From: Physcocola sp002396385
Lineage (GTDB): Bacteria; Bacteroidota; Bacteroidia; Bacteroidales; Paludibacteraceae
Length of the DNA: 15,328 nt
Assembly: GCA_946535435.1 (NCBI GenBank)
Contig: CAMNDM010000066.1
Location: 1-15,328, forward strand
Reading direction: 5' to 3'
Shown here: positions 1 to 6,365 of the stretch, piece after piece
Layout: each line of letters begins with the position of its first letter
How positions within the stretch are numbered: the first letter of the stretch is position 1
Program-made: the position numbers and the translations under genes
Notes under the pieces: generated by a model
Seen by the model: only the letters and a program-made list of their open reading frames with translations
Databases searched by the model: none
Told to the model about the DNA's origin: nothing

Positions 1-70
1 GTGATTTTTTTGCCGTTTTTAACGCCGAAAGTGTGAATATTTGACAAGAAATATTGCCGAAAGTGTGATT
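1..70. repeat. 70-bp direct repeat, copy 1
   Basis: This stretch recurs at 242-311 with one mismatch (G at 56, A at 297). It holds two copies of CCGAAAGTGTGA (25-36 and 57-68), and the window starts with the tail of a third (GTGA). Between the two full motifs is a perfect 7-bp inverted repeat, AATATTT-gacaag-AAATATT. No coding potential is visible. Function unknown. Confidence 0.9.
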
Positions 71-233
71 GTAATCTGCCAGCCCTCCGTCTGTAAGACG
101 GTATCTCCATAACCGGGTATGGGGAGACGGCGTAAGCAGCTCCCCGTGCCCGGAAAAAAGTGTCGAGCGTGTGTGTCTGGAAGACACTACGTACCAACCC
201 TGCCAGCAACCTATCTCTGCAACGAAAAAACTG
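57..233. repeat. Structured intergenic repeat, copy A (about 177 bp)
   Basis: Copy A shares a 101-bp core (87-187) with copies B and C. The core opens with a hairpin CCGTCT-GTA-AGACGG (87-101), continues with CCATA-ACCGGG-TATGG (107-122), and ends with GTGTCT-GGA-AGACAC (173-187). The CCGGG in the second loop (113-117) is complementary to CCCGG at 149-153, allowing a pseudoknot or an alternative fold. In this copy GGGGAG (121-126) can also pair with CTCCCC (140-145). The boundaries are taken from the flanking CCGAAAGTGTGA motifs at 57 and 234. One frame reads as a short peptide (DGISITGYG), but there is no sign of a real gene. Confidence 0.85.
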
Positions 234-241
234 CCGAAAGT

Positions 242-311
242 GTGATTTTTTTGCCGTTTTTAACGCCGAAAGTGTGAATATTTGACAAGAAATATTACCG
301 AAAGTGTGATT
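242..311. repeat. 70-bp direct repeat, copy 2
   Basis: Second copy of the 1-70 repeat, identical except at position 297. Together with the motif at 234-245 it holds three CCGAAAGTGTGA-type motifs at 234, 266 and 298, each exactly 32 bp from the next; the last reads ACCGAAAGTGTGA instead of GCCGAAAGTGTGA. The AATATTT/AAATATT palindrome is conserved. The two copies flank structured repeat copy A. Confidence 0.9.
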
Positions 312-406
312 ATTTTTATGTATTTGCTTGACTTTAAGTTGTTTGATTATTTTTGCTTCTTTTGGTGGTAAATTTGCTTATTTTTACTTCGGGTTTATAG
401 TCTGTT

Positions 407-631
407 TTAGTCTTTTTCTTCCTCTATCCACATTTCATAAAGGGCCACAATTCCTAAGTGCCAGAGTTTAGTTGTCTCTATAGCCAGATTCTTATATAAT
501 TTGGTGGAGTAAAAACGTCTCATGGCTTCCAAAATAGAACAAGAATGGTCCTCTGCGTAGAGTTTTGCAACTCCTGTTACTTTTCCAGGCAACAGTAGGT
601 GTAGGTTCTTAGAGTTTATTTCCATGTTCAT
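407..631 (-). CDS. Small DUF3990-cassette partner protein, 74 aa
   Basis: Third gene of the cassette, overlapping the end of the DUF3990 frame by about 20 bp. The protein is acidic and helical in character, with a core of the form KLYAEDH...EAMRRFYSTKLYKNL, followed by ETTKLWHLG and an acidic end (WIEEEKD). As I recall, small proteins with an EA..FY.S and ETKLWH-type pattern commonly neighbour DUF3990 genes in Bacteroidetes and Firmicutes; this is memory, not a search. A role as an antitoxin or accessory partner is inferred. The start may be ATG at 631 or the in-frame ATG at 625; neither has a strong ribosome binding site. No signal peptide or membrane segment is visible. Confidence 0.7.
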   Translation of the reverse strand: MNMEINSKNLHLLLPGKVTGVAKLYAEDHSCSILEAMRRFYSTKLYKNLAIETTKLWHLGIVALYEMWIEEEKD

Positions 632-1119
632 ATATTATTTCTTTTGCCTCTATAAATACTAGTTTTGATAGAGATTCTGGTGTGTGGAATAGAAGTTGGT
701 CAACCAGAGTATATGTCCTCAACTCTTTAATTAGTGTTTGTTTATCTATGAAGCCACTTTCAAAAAGAGAAAAAGCAGCATATACTTTGTCGTTGGCAAC
801 AGGTCCGTAAACAAAATTGTAATTGTGAGTGAATTGTTTATCGTTTCGGTTTGAATAAACGAAATCGACCCATTCTTCTGTGGCTTTGTCAAACCATAAT
901 GTATTTTTGTCTTCCTTTACTAGTTCGATATCTATCTCATAGACATTAACGTAGCCTTTATTTGGTTTTTCTTTGTCCTTTTTATGCCGTAAAACCCATT
1001 TTTTCTGCTTGGTCGTAACTTGTTGTTGTATAAAAGCCGTTCCCGTAGTCCAGTGTCCTATTAGAAATTCTTACTTCAGGAGTTGAAATGATTTCTAGAC
1101 TTCCATGATATATTTCCAT
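609..1119 (-). pseudogene. DUF3990 (ADP-ribosyltransferase-fold) protein, frameshifted
   Basis: The gene starts at ATG 1117-1119, 1 base after the upstream stop, with a clear AAGGAGG ribosome binding site. The first 40 codons give MEIYHGS...SNRTLDYGNGFYTTTSYDQAEK; the frame then hits TAA at 982-984, making a 45-aa product. Dropping one A from the A6 tract (999-1004) restores KWVLRHKKDKEK, and the frame stays open to TAA at 609-611, including DFVYSNRND, HNYNFVYGPVANDKVYAAF, IDKQTLIKELRTYTLVDQ and LLFHTPESL. The 511-bp span is 3 x 170 + 1, so a single-base insertion explains it; the repaired protein would have 169 aa. The YHGS (H5) and GFYTTT (Y30) motifs fit the first two conserved residues of ADP-ribosyltransferase-like folds. 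NAD-dependent toxin activity is inferred. The break could be true decay, phase variation, transcriptional slippage or a sequencing error. Confidence 0.88.
999..1004 (-). other. A6 homopolymer at the DUF3990 frameshift
   Basis: On the minus strand the context is GCAGAAAAAATGGG. Five A's would give Ala-Glu-Lys-Trp-Val, matching the rest of the family-like frame; six A's give Ala-Glu-Lys-Met-Gly and a stop five codons later. The upstream and downstream frames look otherwise undamaged, so the lesion is recent, reversible or technical. Confidence 0.85.
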
Positions 1120-1120
1120 T

Positions 1121-1333
1121 TTACCTCCTTCCTTCTAAAAAATTGTCAATCTCTTCAATTAACCATTGGCTGCTTTGCGTATGTAGGATGTCGTAGTTGG
1201 CTGATAGATAATCGACAACGTCATTTTTGAAAAATAGTTTCGAAACAGTTTCCCCCTTTAGTTTTATGTGCTTTTTGTATTGTTCTATGCAGAAACTCAC
1301 AAAATAGGCGATGTCTATATCTTTCTTGCTCAT
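1121..1333 (-). CDS. DUF3791 domain protein, 70 aa
   Basis: First gene of the minus-strand cassette. The protein is almost entirely one DUF3791-like domain: FVSFCIEQYKKH near residues 11-22, a VSKLFFKNDVVDYL segment, then YDILHTQSSQWLIEEIDNFL to the end. That order (FCIE-Y, LF-V-DYL, YD-LHTQ, EDID) is the family pattern as I remember it. DUF3791 genes usually lie immediately next to DUF3990 genes, as here, where the stop codon is 1 base from the next ATG. This suggests co-translation and a complex or a toxin-antidote pair. Its biochemical role is unknown. The start at 1333 is the only sensible ATG and lacks a strong Shine-Dalgarno site. Confidence 0.8.
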   Translation of the reverse strand: MSKKDIDIAYFVSFCIEQYKKHIKLKGETVSKLFFKNDVVDYLSANYDILHTQSSQWLIEEIDNFLEGRR

Positions 1334-1350
1334 AGTACTTTTGTTTTATG

Positions 1351-1358
1351 CAAAAATA
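1351..1358 (-). promoter_or_regulatory. Candidate promoter (-7 box) for the DUF3791/DUF3990 cassette
   Basis: The minus strand reads TATTTTTG, an exact match to the Bacteroidetes TAnnTTTG box, 17 bases upstream of the DUF3791 start. No good TTTG -33 box lies 19-20 bases upstream; the nearest is TTTC. The surroundings are AT-rich, so a chance match is possible. Confidence 0.4.
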
Positions 1359-1446
1359 ATATGTTTTTTTTGGGAAATAACCGTAATCGAAAGATTATTA
1401 GTCCTGTTTTTGTTTTGCTATTATGTAGAGAGCCCGTATTCACCCC

Positions 1447-1592
1447 CCGTCTGGAAGACGGTATTTCCATAACCGGGTATGGGGGGACGGCGCAGGTGGA
1501 CCTCCGTGCCCGGCAAAAGACGTGGTGTGAGTGTGTCTGGAAGCCACTACGTGCAAACGCTGTCCTTCAACCAATCAGTAACAGTCTCCAAT
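1447..1592. repeat. Structured intergenic repeat, copy B
   Basis: The core is at 1447-1547. The first hairpin CCGTCT-GGA-AGACGG (1447-1461) and the second (1467-1482) are perfect. The terminal hairpin (1533-1547) has one mismatch, because AGCCAC replaces AGACAC. The loop CCGGG (1473-1477) can again pair with CCCGG (1509-1513). The degenerate motif CCGCAAATGTGA at 1593 separates it from copy C, so B and C are tandem with a period of 174 bp. Confidence 0.85.
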
Positions 1593-1740
1593 CCGCAAAT
1601 GTGACTGTAATTTGCCGTCCCCGTCTGGAAGACGGTATCTCCATAACCGGGTATGGGGGGGACGGCGCAGGCGGCTCCTCCGTGCCCGGCAAAAGACGTG
1701 GCGTGAGTGTGTCTGGAAGACACTACGTGCCAATCCTGCT
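1593..1740. repeat. Structured intergenic repeat, copy C
   Basis: It begins with CCGCAAATGTGA (1593-1604), which matches 10 of 12 bases of the left-side motif. It continues through a GTAATYTGCC segment shared with copy A into the core (1621-1723), where all three hairpins are perfect: 1621-1635, 1641-1656 and 1709-1723. CCGGG (1647-1651) and CCCGG (1685-1689) are conserved. The right edge is uncertain, near 1740, just before the proB terminator. Confidence 0.85.
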
Positions 1741-1765
1741 AGTACTGTCTCCTAAACACAGAAAA

Positions 1766-1795
1766 GGAGGACATATCTTTGTTGATACGTCCTCC
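1766..1795 (-). terminator. Hairpin terminator after proB
   Basis: GGAGGAC (1766-1772) pairs with GTCCTCC (1789-1795). An inner TATC/GATA stem extends it after one mismatch, closing a TTTGTT loop. On the minus strand it is followed by TTTTC, and it lies 20 bases past the proB stop. Confidence 0.75.
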
Positions 1796-1815
1796 CTTTA
1801 TGTTCCTATTCTTCT

Positions 1816-2910
1816 TTACTCGTTATTGAACAGGTAGAGATAGTCGTAGTGCACCAACGGCTTGTTGCCTTTTTGGCCGATGACCTTCTGCGCCTCCTTA
1901 CTGCTGTATTGCGATTTGCCGACCCCCAGTTGGGTGCCGTCAGCACCGAAAATCAGCACAATATCGTCCTTTTCAAAGTCGCCCTCAATGCGTTCCACAC
2001 CTACCGGTAGGATGGAAACGGCCGAGTCGCCCTCTATGATGGCTTGCGTACAGTTGGCGTTCACGTGAATCTCACCCTTGGCGAAGCCTTCGCTGTGGGC
2101 AATCCAGCGCTTGACGCTCGATGTTGGCTCTGGCGATGCCACGAAGCGCGTGCACAGGGTGTCCTTCTCGCTGTCCATCAGGTCCAGCAAGATGTTGTCG
2201 CGTTTGCCGTTGGCAATAATGACTTCCAAGCCCTCGTCTGCCACCTTGCTGGCAATGTTGGTCTTGGTCTGCATACCTCCACGGCCAAAGCTGCTCTTGC
2301 TGGTCTGTATGTATTCGCTCAAATCGCGTTTGCCCGGCAACACCTCGCGGATGACCGACGAACCCTCGTCTTTCGGATTGCCGTTGTAGATGCCGTCGAT
2401 GTTGCTGAGGATGATGAGGGCCTCGTGGTCCATCATGGTGGCTATAAGGCCGCTCAACTCGTCGTTGTCGGTAAACATAAGTTCGGTAACCGATATGGCG
2501 TCGTTTTCGTTCACGATAGGAATGACGTCGTTGTCCAGCATAACACGCATACAGTTGCGCTGGTTCAGGTAGTGGTCGCGTTTGCCAAGGCTCTCCTTGG
2601 TGGTCAGTACCTGTCCGCACAGTATGTGGTGGTCGCTAAACAGCATGCAGTAGCGGTGGAGGAGGTGGGCCTGGCCTACGGCCGAGAACAGCTGGCGCTG
2701 CGATACCGCATCCAGCTTGTCTTCCGGGTGCACCTGGCTTCTTCCGGCGGCTCCTGCGCCACTCGATACCATTACAACTTCCACGCCCCGCTTCTTTAGC
2801 TCGGCCACTTGGTCTACAAGCGCGCTCATGCGGGTGAAGTCCAAACTGCCGTCTGGGCGGGTGAGTACGTTGCTGCCTATCTTTATGGTTACTTTCTTAT
2901 ATCTGAGCAT
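1816..2910 (-). CDS. proB: Glutamate 5-kinase (ProB), 364 aa
   Basis: Phosphorylates glutamate with ATP to gamma-glutamyl phosphate, the first step of proline synthesis in the cytoplasm. The amino-acid-kinase domain fills roughly residues 1-255, with KIGSN at 10-14, SSGAGAAG at 49-56, NENDA at 134-138, FTDND at 146-150 and GRGGMQTK at 209-216. A C-terminal PUA domain follows (about 275-360), giving the usual full length. It lies 51 bp downstream of proC on the same strand and probably shares its transcript. The usual partner proA (glutamate-5-semialdehyde dehydrogenase) is not in this window, and the repeat island begins straight after the terminator. The ATG at 2910 gives the expected N-terminus. 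Confidence 0.95.
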   Translation of the reverse strand: MLRYKKVTIKIGSNVLTRPDGSLDFTRMSALVDQVAELKKRGVEVVMVSSGAGAAGRSQVHPEDKLDAVSQRQLFSAVGQAHLLHRYCMLFSDHHILCGQVLTTKESLGKRDHYLNQRNCMRVMLDNDVIPIVNENDAISVTELMFTDNDELSGLIATMMDHEALIILSNIDGIYNGNPKDEGSSVIREVLPGKRDLSEYIQTSKSSFGRGGMQTKTNIASKVADEGLEVIIANGKRDNILLDLMDSEKDTLCTRFVASPEPTSSVKRWIAHSEGFAKGEIHVNANCTQAIIEGDSAVSILPVGVERIEGDFEKDDIVLIFGADGTQLGVGKSQYSSKEAQKVIGQKGNKPLVHYDYLYLFNNE

Positions 2911-2961
2911 TGCTTTTTTTATCTCTTCTGTATTTTTTTTGTTCCCTTTTTCAACGGGTTT

Positions 2962-3744
2962 TTATCCGTTTGCCTTAATGCCGGCAATCACGCTCTTGGT
3001 GAAGCCGTTTTCTTCCATTGCGTTCAAGCCCTTGATGGTCCAGCCGCCAGGGGTGGTTACCTTGTCGATTTCAACTTCTGGGTTGCTGTGGTTCTGCAAT
3101 ATTAGCTTGGCAGCGCCAATCATAGTCTGAGCTACCACCTCGTGGCAGATGTCCGGACGGATGCCCAGTTCGCAACCGCCTTCTGCTGCCGCACGGATGA
3201 AGCGGAGAATGTAGGCGATGCCGCAGCTTGAAATGCTGGTGAATGCGGCCATCTGACTCTCTGGAATAGCGATGGCCTTGCCCAACTTGCCAAACATGTC
3301 GAGTACTGCCTGCTCCTGTTCCTTGGTTGCGTTCATCGAACTTACGAAGCTCATGCTTTCAAGCATAGCGATTGCTGTGTTCGGAAGGATGCGGAACAAG
3401 GTGAAGTTGCGGTTACCTAGGTAGCCCTTTACTTTTTCAAGGGCAACACCGGCTGCTATTGAAATGAAAGTGTGTTGCTTAGGGTCGAGCGATGCCGACA
3501 AGTCGGTTACAACCGGTTCCATCAGCCATGGCTTTACAGCAACTATTACGTAGTTCGCGTCTTTTACGATGTTTTTGCCGTCATCGCTGGTGTTTACACC
3601 GGGAATGTCCTTCTTGGTCGCTTCCAAAACGGCTTCACTCTTGTCTGCTACGTACAGGTCGTTGGCTTTTACCAATCCGCTTTTATAGAGGCCACGGGCT
3701 ATTGCGCCACCCATGTTGCCACCTCCAATTACTGCTACTTTCAT
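2962..3744 (-). CDS. proC: Pyrroline-5-carboxylate reductase (ProC), 260 aa
   Basis: Reduces pyrroline-5-carboxylate to proline with NAD(P)H, the last step of the pathway that ProB opens. The N-terminal Rossmann fold has GGGNMGGA at 7-14, followed by AVKPW at 69-73 and RILPNTA at 118-124. The C-terminal helical domain includes SSCGIAYI (172-179), where most family members have a GSGPAY-type sequence, and the signature TTPGGWTIKGL (230-240). The missing proline and the Trp in TPGGW are small departures from the consensus but the fold looks intact. Length is close to the usual 260-275 aa. It heads a proC-proB unit. Confidence 0.93.
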   Translation of the reverse strand: MKVAVIGGGNMGGAIARGLYKSGLVKANDLYVADKSEAVLEATKKDIPGVNTSDDGKNIVKDANYVIVAVKPWLMEPVVTDLSASLDPKQHTFISIAAGVALEKVKGYLGNRNFTLFRILPNTAIAMLESMSFVSSMNATKEQEQAVLDMFGKLGKAIAIPESQMAAFTSISSCGIAYILRFIRAAAEGGCELGIRPDICHEVVAQTMIGAAKLILQNHSNPEVEIDKVTTPGGWTIKGLNAMEENGFTKSVIAGIKANG

Positions 3745-3785
3745 TTCTTTTAGGTGTTATTGTTTTGTTGTTTCTCTTTAACTTG

Positions 3786-3793
3786 TAAAGTTA
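3786..3793 (-). promoter_or_regulatory. Weak candidate promoter for proC-proB
   Basis: The minus strand reads TAACTTTA, one base from TAnnTTTG, about 42 bases upstream of the proC start. No convincing -33 box is seen. It is divergent from the DUF2059 promoter. Confidence 0.3.
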
Positions 3794-3837
3794 GTCATTT
3801 TTGCGGACTTTCAGTTACCATTTTCAGCCCTAAATGT

Positions 3838-3867
3838 TTTGCGTATCTCTTTGTTTTCTTATTTTTG
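3838..3867 (+). promoter_or_regulatory. Bacteroidetes-type promoter for the DUF2059 gene
   Basis: TTTG (3838-3841), an 18-base spacer, then TATTTTTG (3860-3867), an exact match to TTTG/TAnnTTTG. It sits 26 bases before the chosen ATG at 3894 and overlaps the alternative upstream ATG frame at 3834, which supports the downstream start. Confidence 0.7.
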
Positions 3868-3893
3868 TGGAAACAATATATATCGATTTGAAA

Positions 3894-4361
3894 ATGAAAA
3901 GATTTTTCTGTGCGGCTTTCTTTGCCGCTTTTTTCTCTGTTTTTTCTGCAAGTGCCCAAACTGCTGATGACGAATACCGTGAACTCACAAAAGAGTATTT
4001 AAAATTGTCGAGTTTCGACGCTACCATCGAAGCAATTGTGCCTCAAATGATAGAGCATTGCAAATCTCTTGTTCCTGAAGTTCCTGAGTCGCTTTGGATT
4101 TCTCTGTTTGAAAAGTTCGAAGAGAAATTTACTACAGATAAAGTTGTGGAACCAGTGGCAGAAATTTATGCAAAGTATTTTTCTAAACAGGAAATGAAAG
4201 AGATTGTGGCTTTCTATAAATCGCCTGTTGGAAAAAAAATGTCAGCTGTCACTCCTGATCTTACGAAAGATTGTATGGAGTGGGGAAAAAATTTGGGCAT
4301 TGACGTCGCTAAAGAAATTCTTAACGAAGTTAAGGAAAAGGGATATAAGGTGAATATGTAA
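3894..4361 (+). CDS. Secreted DUF2059 protein, 155 aa
   Basis: A small exported protein with a Sec signal peptide (MKRFFCAAFFAAFF...SASA, residues 1-21). The mature part is helical and ends in a DUF2059-like motif: VEPVAEIYAKYFSKQEMKEI followed by VAFYKSPVGKKMSAVTP. Proteins of this family are periplasmic or secreted and of unknown function. An in-frame ATG at 3834 would add 20 residues but would hide the signal peptide and lies upstream of the -7 box, so I chose 3894. It stands alone, diverging from proC and followed by a strong terminator. Confidence 0.85.
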   Translation: MKRFFCAAFFAAFFSVFSASAQTADDEYRELTKEYLKLSSFDATIEAIVPQMIEHCKSLVPEVPESLWISLFEKFEEKFTTDKVVEPVAEIYAKYFSKQEMKEIVAFYKSPVGKKMSAVTPDLTKDCMEWGKNLGIDVAKEILNEVKEKGYKVNM

Positions 4362-4397
4362 CTTCCCTCCCTCTTTGTTGGGATTGCGCTATACACT

Positions 4398-4431
4398 GCG
4401 GGAGTGTGTCTTTATTTCGACACACTCCCGC
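4398..4431 (+). terminator. Strong hairpin terminator after the DUF2059 gene
   Basis: GCGGGAGTGTGTC (4398-4410) and GACACACTCCCGC (4419-4431) form a perfect 13-bp stem with an 8-base loop TTTATTTC. The sequence after it is only moderately T-rich. It separates the DUF2059 gene from the menB promoter. Confidence 0.8.
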
Positions 4432-4454
4432 TTATCTTGTTCGCCAGTCGCTTT

Positions 4455-4470
4455 TAATTTTGTACCTTTG
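4455..4470 (+). promoter_or_regulatory. Promoter region for menBC (two adjacent -7 boxes)
   Basis: TAATTTTG (4455-4462) and TACCTTTG (4463-4470) both match TAnnTTTG exactly and abut each other. The second gives a leader of about 17 bases before the menB ATG. No clean TTTG -33 element is seen for either. This indicates that menB starts its own transcript here. Confidence 0.6.
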
Positions 4471-4493
4471 TCTTATAATCATATCTTACTATT

Positions 4494-5312
4494 ATGCAAC
4501 GTAACTGGACTAAAATAAAGGACTACGAAGACATCCGTTTCGAGTTCTTCGAGGGTATTGCTAAAATTACCATCTGCCGCGAGAAGGTGCGCAACGCTTT
4601 CCGCCCCCAAACCAACAAGGAAATGCTCGACGCTTTCGCCATCTGCCGCGAAACGCCCGAAATTGGGGTAGTGGTGCTGACCGGTCAGGGCGACAAGGCC
4701 TTCTGTTCGGGTGGCGACCAGAACTACAAGAGCCGTGGCGGCTATGTGGGCGACGACGGTGTGCCACGCCTCAACGTGCTCGACCTCCACAAGGCTATAC
4801 GCTCGCTGCCTAAGCCTACCATTGCTATGGTGAACGGTTACGCCATTGGTGGCGGACATGTGCTTCACCTGGTTTGCGATCTCACTATCGCTTCCGAAAA
4901 CGCCATATTCGGACAAACCGGCCCTAAGGTCGGCAGCTTCGATGCTGGCTTCGGCTCTTCTTACCTGGCCCGCATTGTTGGACAGAAGAAGGCGCGCGAA
5001 ATCTGGTTCCTCTGCCGCCAGTACTCAGCCCAAGAGGCCCTCGAAATGGGTATGGTCAACAAGGTGGTGCCTTTCGACAAACTGGAAGACGAAACCGTGG
5101 AATGGTGCAAAATTATGCTGGAAAGAAGCCCTATGGCACTGCGTATGATTAAGCGCGGACTGAATGCCGAACTCGACGGACAAGAGGGCATTATGCAACT
5201 GGCCGGCGACGCTACGCTCATGTTCTACATGATGGACGAGGCGCAGGAGGGGCGTAACGCTTTCTTGGAAAAACGAAAACCCGATTTCTCTAAGTTCCCT
5301 AAATTCCCTTAA
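4494..5312 (+). CDS. menB: 1,4-dihydroxy-2-naphthoyl-CoA synthase (MenB), 272 aa
   Basis: Cyclises o-succinylbenzoyl-CoA to 1,4-dihydroxy-2-naphthoyl-CoA in menaquinone synthesis. It belongs to the crotonase fold: CSGGDQ (71-76) and GYAIGGGH (115-122) form the CoA site and oxyanion hole, and GQTGPKVGSFDAGFG (140-154) is the family signature. The Gly in QTGPKVG (143), rather than the Asp of QTDADVG-type enzymes, marks the bicarbonate-dependent class, as in Escherichia coli MenB. The C-terminus (EGRNAFLEKRKPDF) is complete. The gene is followed 2 bp later by menC. It is close in sequence to the enterobacterial enzyme, and the length is normal. Confidence 0.96.
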   Translation: MQRNWTKIKDYEDIRFEFFEGIAKITICREKVRNAFRPQTNKEMLDAFAICRETPEIGVVVLTGQGDKAFCSGGDQNYKSRGGYVGDDGVPRLNVLDLHKAIRSLPKPTIAMVNGYAIGGGHVLHLVCDLTIASENAIFGQTGPKVGSFDAGFGSSYLARIVGQKKAREIWFLCRQYSAQEALEMGMVNKVVPFDKLEDETVEWCKIMLERSPMALRMIKRGLNAELDGQEGIMQLAGDATLMFYMMDEAQEGRNAFLEKRKPDFSKFPKFP

Positions 5313-5314
5313 GC

Positions 5315-6355
5315 ATGCTCAACGCTTCTTTCTCGAAATACACGCTGAACTTTATTGAACCCGGGGGTACCTCGCGCGGGGTGTTGCACACCAAAGACAC
5401 CTACTTCATCCGCATTCAAGACGAAGACCAACCCGACATTGTCGGTCTGGGCGAGTGCGCCCTCTTCCGTGGACTGTCGGTGGAAGATACGCCCGATTAC
5501 GAGAAGGTGCTGGCCGACTGCTGCTGGAATTTCGACAAGTACGAACCCGATTTCCGCGAACGCTTCCGCAACTACCCGTCTATTCTGATGGGCATTGAAA
5601 CCGCTTTGGCCGATTTGCTCAATGGCGGGAAAATGCAGCCGTTCAAGTCCGATTTTACTGAACGGAAGGGCGAAATACAGATTAACGGACTGGTTTGGAT
5701 GGGAACGAAGGAAAAGATGCGGGAACGGATGGAGCTGAAGCTCCGTAACGGTTTCCGTTGCATCAAACTGAAGGTCGGCGCCATTAATTTAGACGACGAA
5801 CTGGAACTGATTGCCGCTATCCGGCAGCGTTATTCGGCCGACGATGTTACGATTCGTGTCGATGCCAATGGCGGCTTCTCGCCCGAAGAGGCGCCTGCTG
5901 TACTCGATAAGTTGGCCAAACTCGGCGTACATTCTATCGAACAGCCTATCAAGGCCGGACAAATAGAGGCGCTGGCCAAGTTGTGTGCCAACTCGCCTAT
6001 CCCTATCGCTCTCGACGAGGAACTGATCACTATCCTCGACAAAGCGCAGCGCGAACTGTTTGTGAGCGAGGTCAAACCGCAGTTTCTGGTGCTCAAGCCC
6101 AGCCTTCATGGGGGCTTCTCGGGTACGCAGGAGTGGATTGATGCGGCTGAGGCCAACGGCATAGGGTGGTGGATAACCTCGGCGCTCGAGTCAAATGTGG
6201 GGCTCAACGCCATTGCTCAGTGGACCTACCTTAAAAACAATCCGCTGCCGCAAGGGCTGGGTACGGGTGGGGTCTTCTCAAACAACACCCTTCCACAACT
6301 CGAACTGGTGGGCGACCGTTTGCGCTATGCGCCACAAAAACCCGAATGGAGATAG
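5315..6355 (+). CDS. menC: o-Succinylbenzoate synthase (MenC), 346 aa
   Basis: Dehydrates SHCHC to o-succinylbenzoate, upstream of MenE and MenB in menaquinone synthesis. It is an enolase-superfamily TIM barrel. The catalytic KLK pair is at 151 and 153, metal ligands are D183 (VDANGGF), E209 (SIEQP) and D234 (ALDEE), and the second catalytic lysine is K261 (LKPS). ITSALESNVGLNAIAQ (287-302) is the usual C-terminal barrel motif. It begins 2 bp after menB, so the two are co-transcribed. menE, menD and menF, often clustered with this pair in Bacteroidetes, are not in the window; a bidirectional terminator follows instead. Confidence 0.94.
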   Translation: MLNASFSKYTLNFIEPGGTSRGVLHTKDTYFIRIQDEDQPDIVGLGECALFRGLSVEDTPDYEKVLADCCWNFDKYEPDFRERFRNYPSILMGIETALADLLNGGKMQPFKSDFTERKGEIQINGLVWMGTKEKMRERMELKLRNGFRCIKLKVGAINLDDELELIAAIRQRYSADDVTIRVDANGGFSPEEAPAVLDKLAKLGVHSIEQPIKAGQIEALAKLCANSPIPIALDEELITILDKAQRELFVSEVKPQFLVLKPSLHGGFSGTQEWIDAAEANGIGWWITSALESNVGLNAIAQWTYLKNNPLPQGLGTGGVFSNNTLPQLELVGDRLRYAPQKPEWR

Positions 6356-6365
6356 TGAGAGAAAC

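Noticed and set aside
1..311. CRISPR array suggested by regular 32-bp spacing
   Set aside because: Repeats are only 12 bp, and the 20-bp spacers are themselves repeated between blocks instead of being unique. No cas genes are present.
323..355. Plus-strand TTTG...TATTTTTG promoter pointing into the 74-aa gene
   Set aside because: The spacing is 21 bases, the region is very T-rich, and no plus-strand gene follows. A chance match or antisense transcript cannot be told apart.
1268..1837. 189-aa plus-strand reading frame containing two RLEDGISITGYGG segments
   Set aside because: It is a reading of repeat copies B and C and runs antisense to DUF3791 and the proB end. The apparent protein repeat comes from the DNA repeat.
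2044..2799. 251-aa plus-strand frame opposite proB
   Set aside because: Shadow of the proB coding sequence; proB has all family motifs on the minus strand.
3834..3893. Upstream start for the DUF2059 protein
   Set aside because: It would place the ATG before the -7 box and bury the signal peptide 20 residues in.
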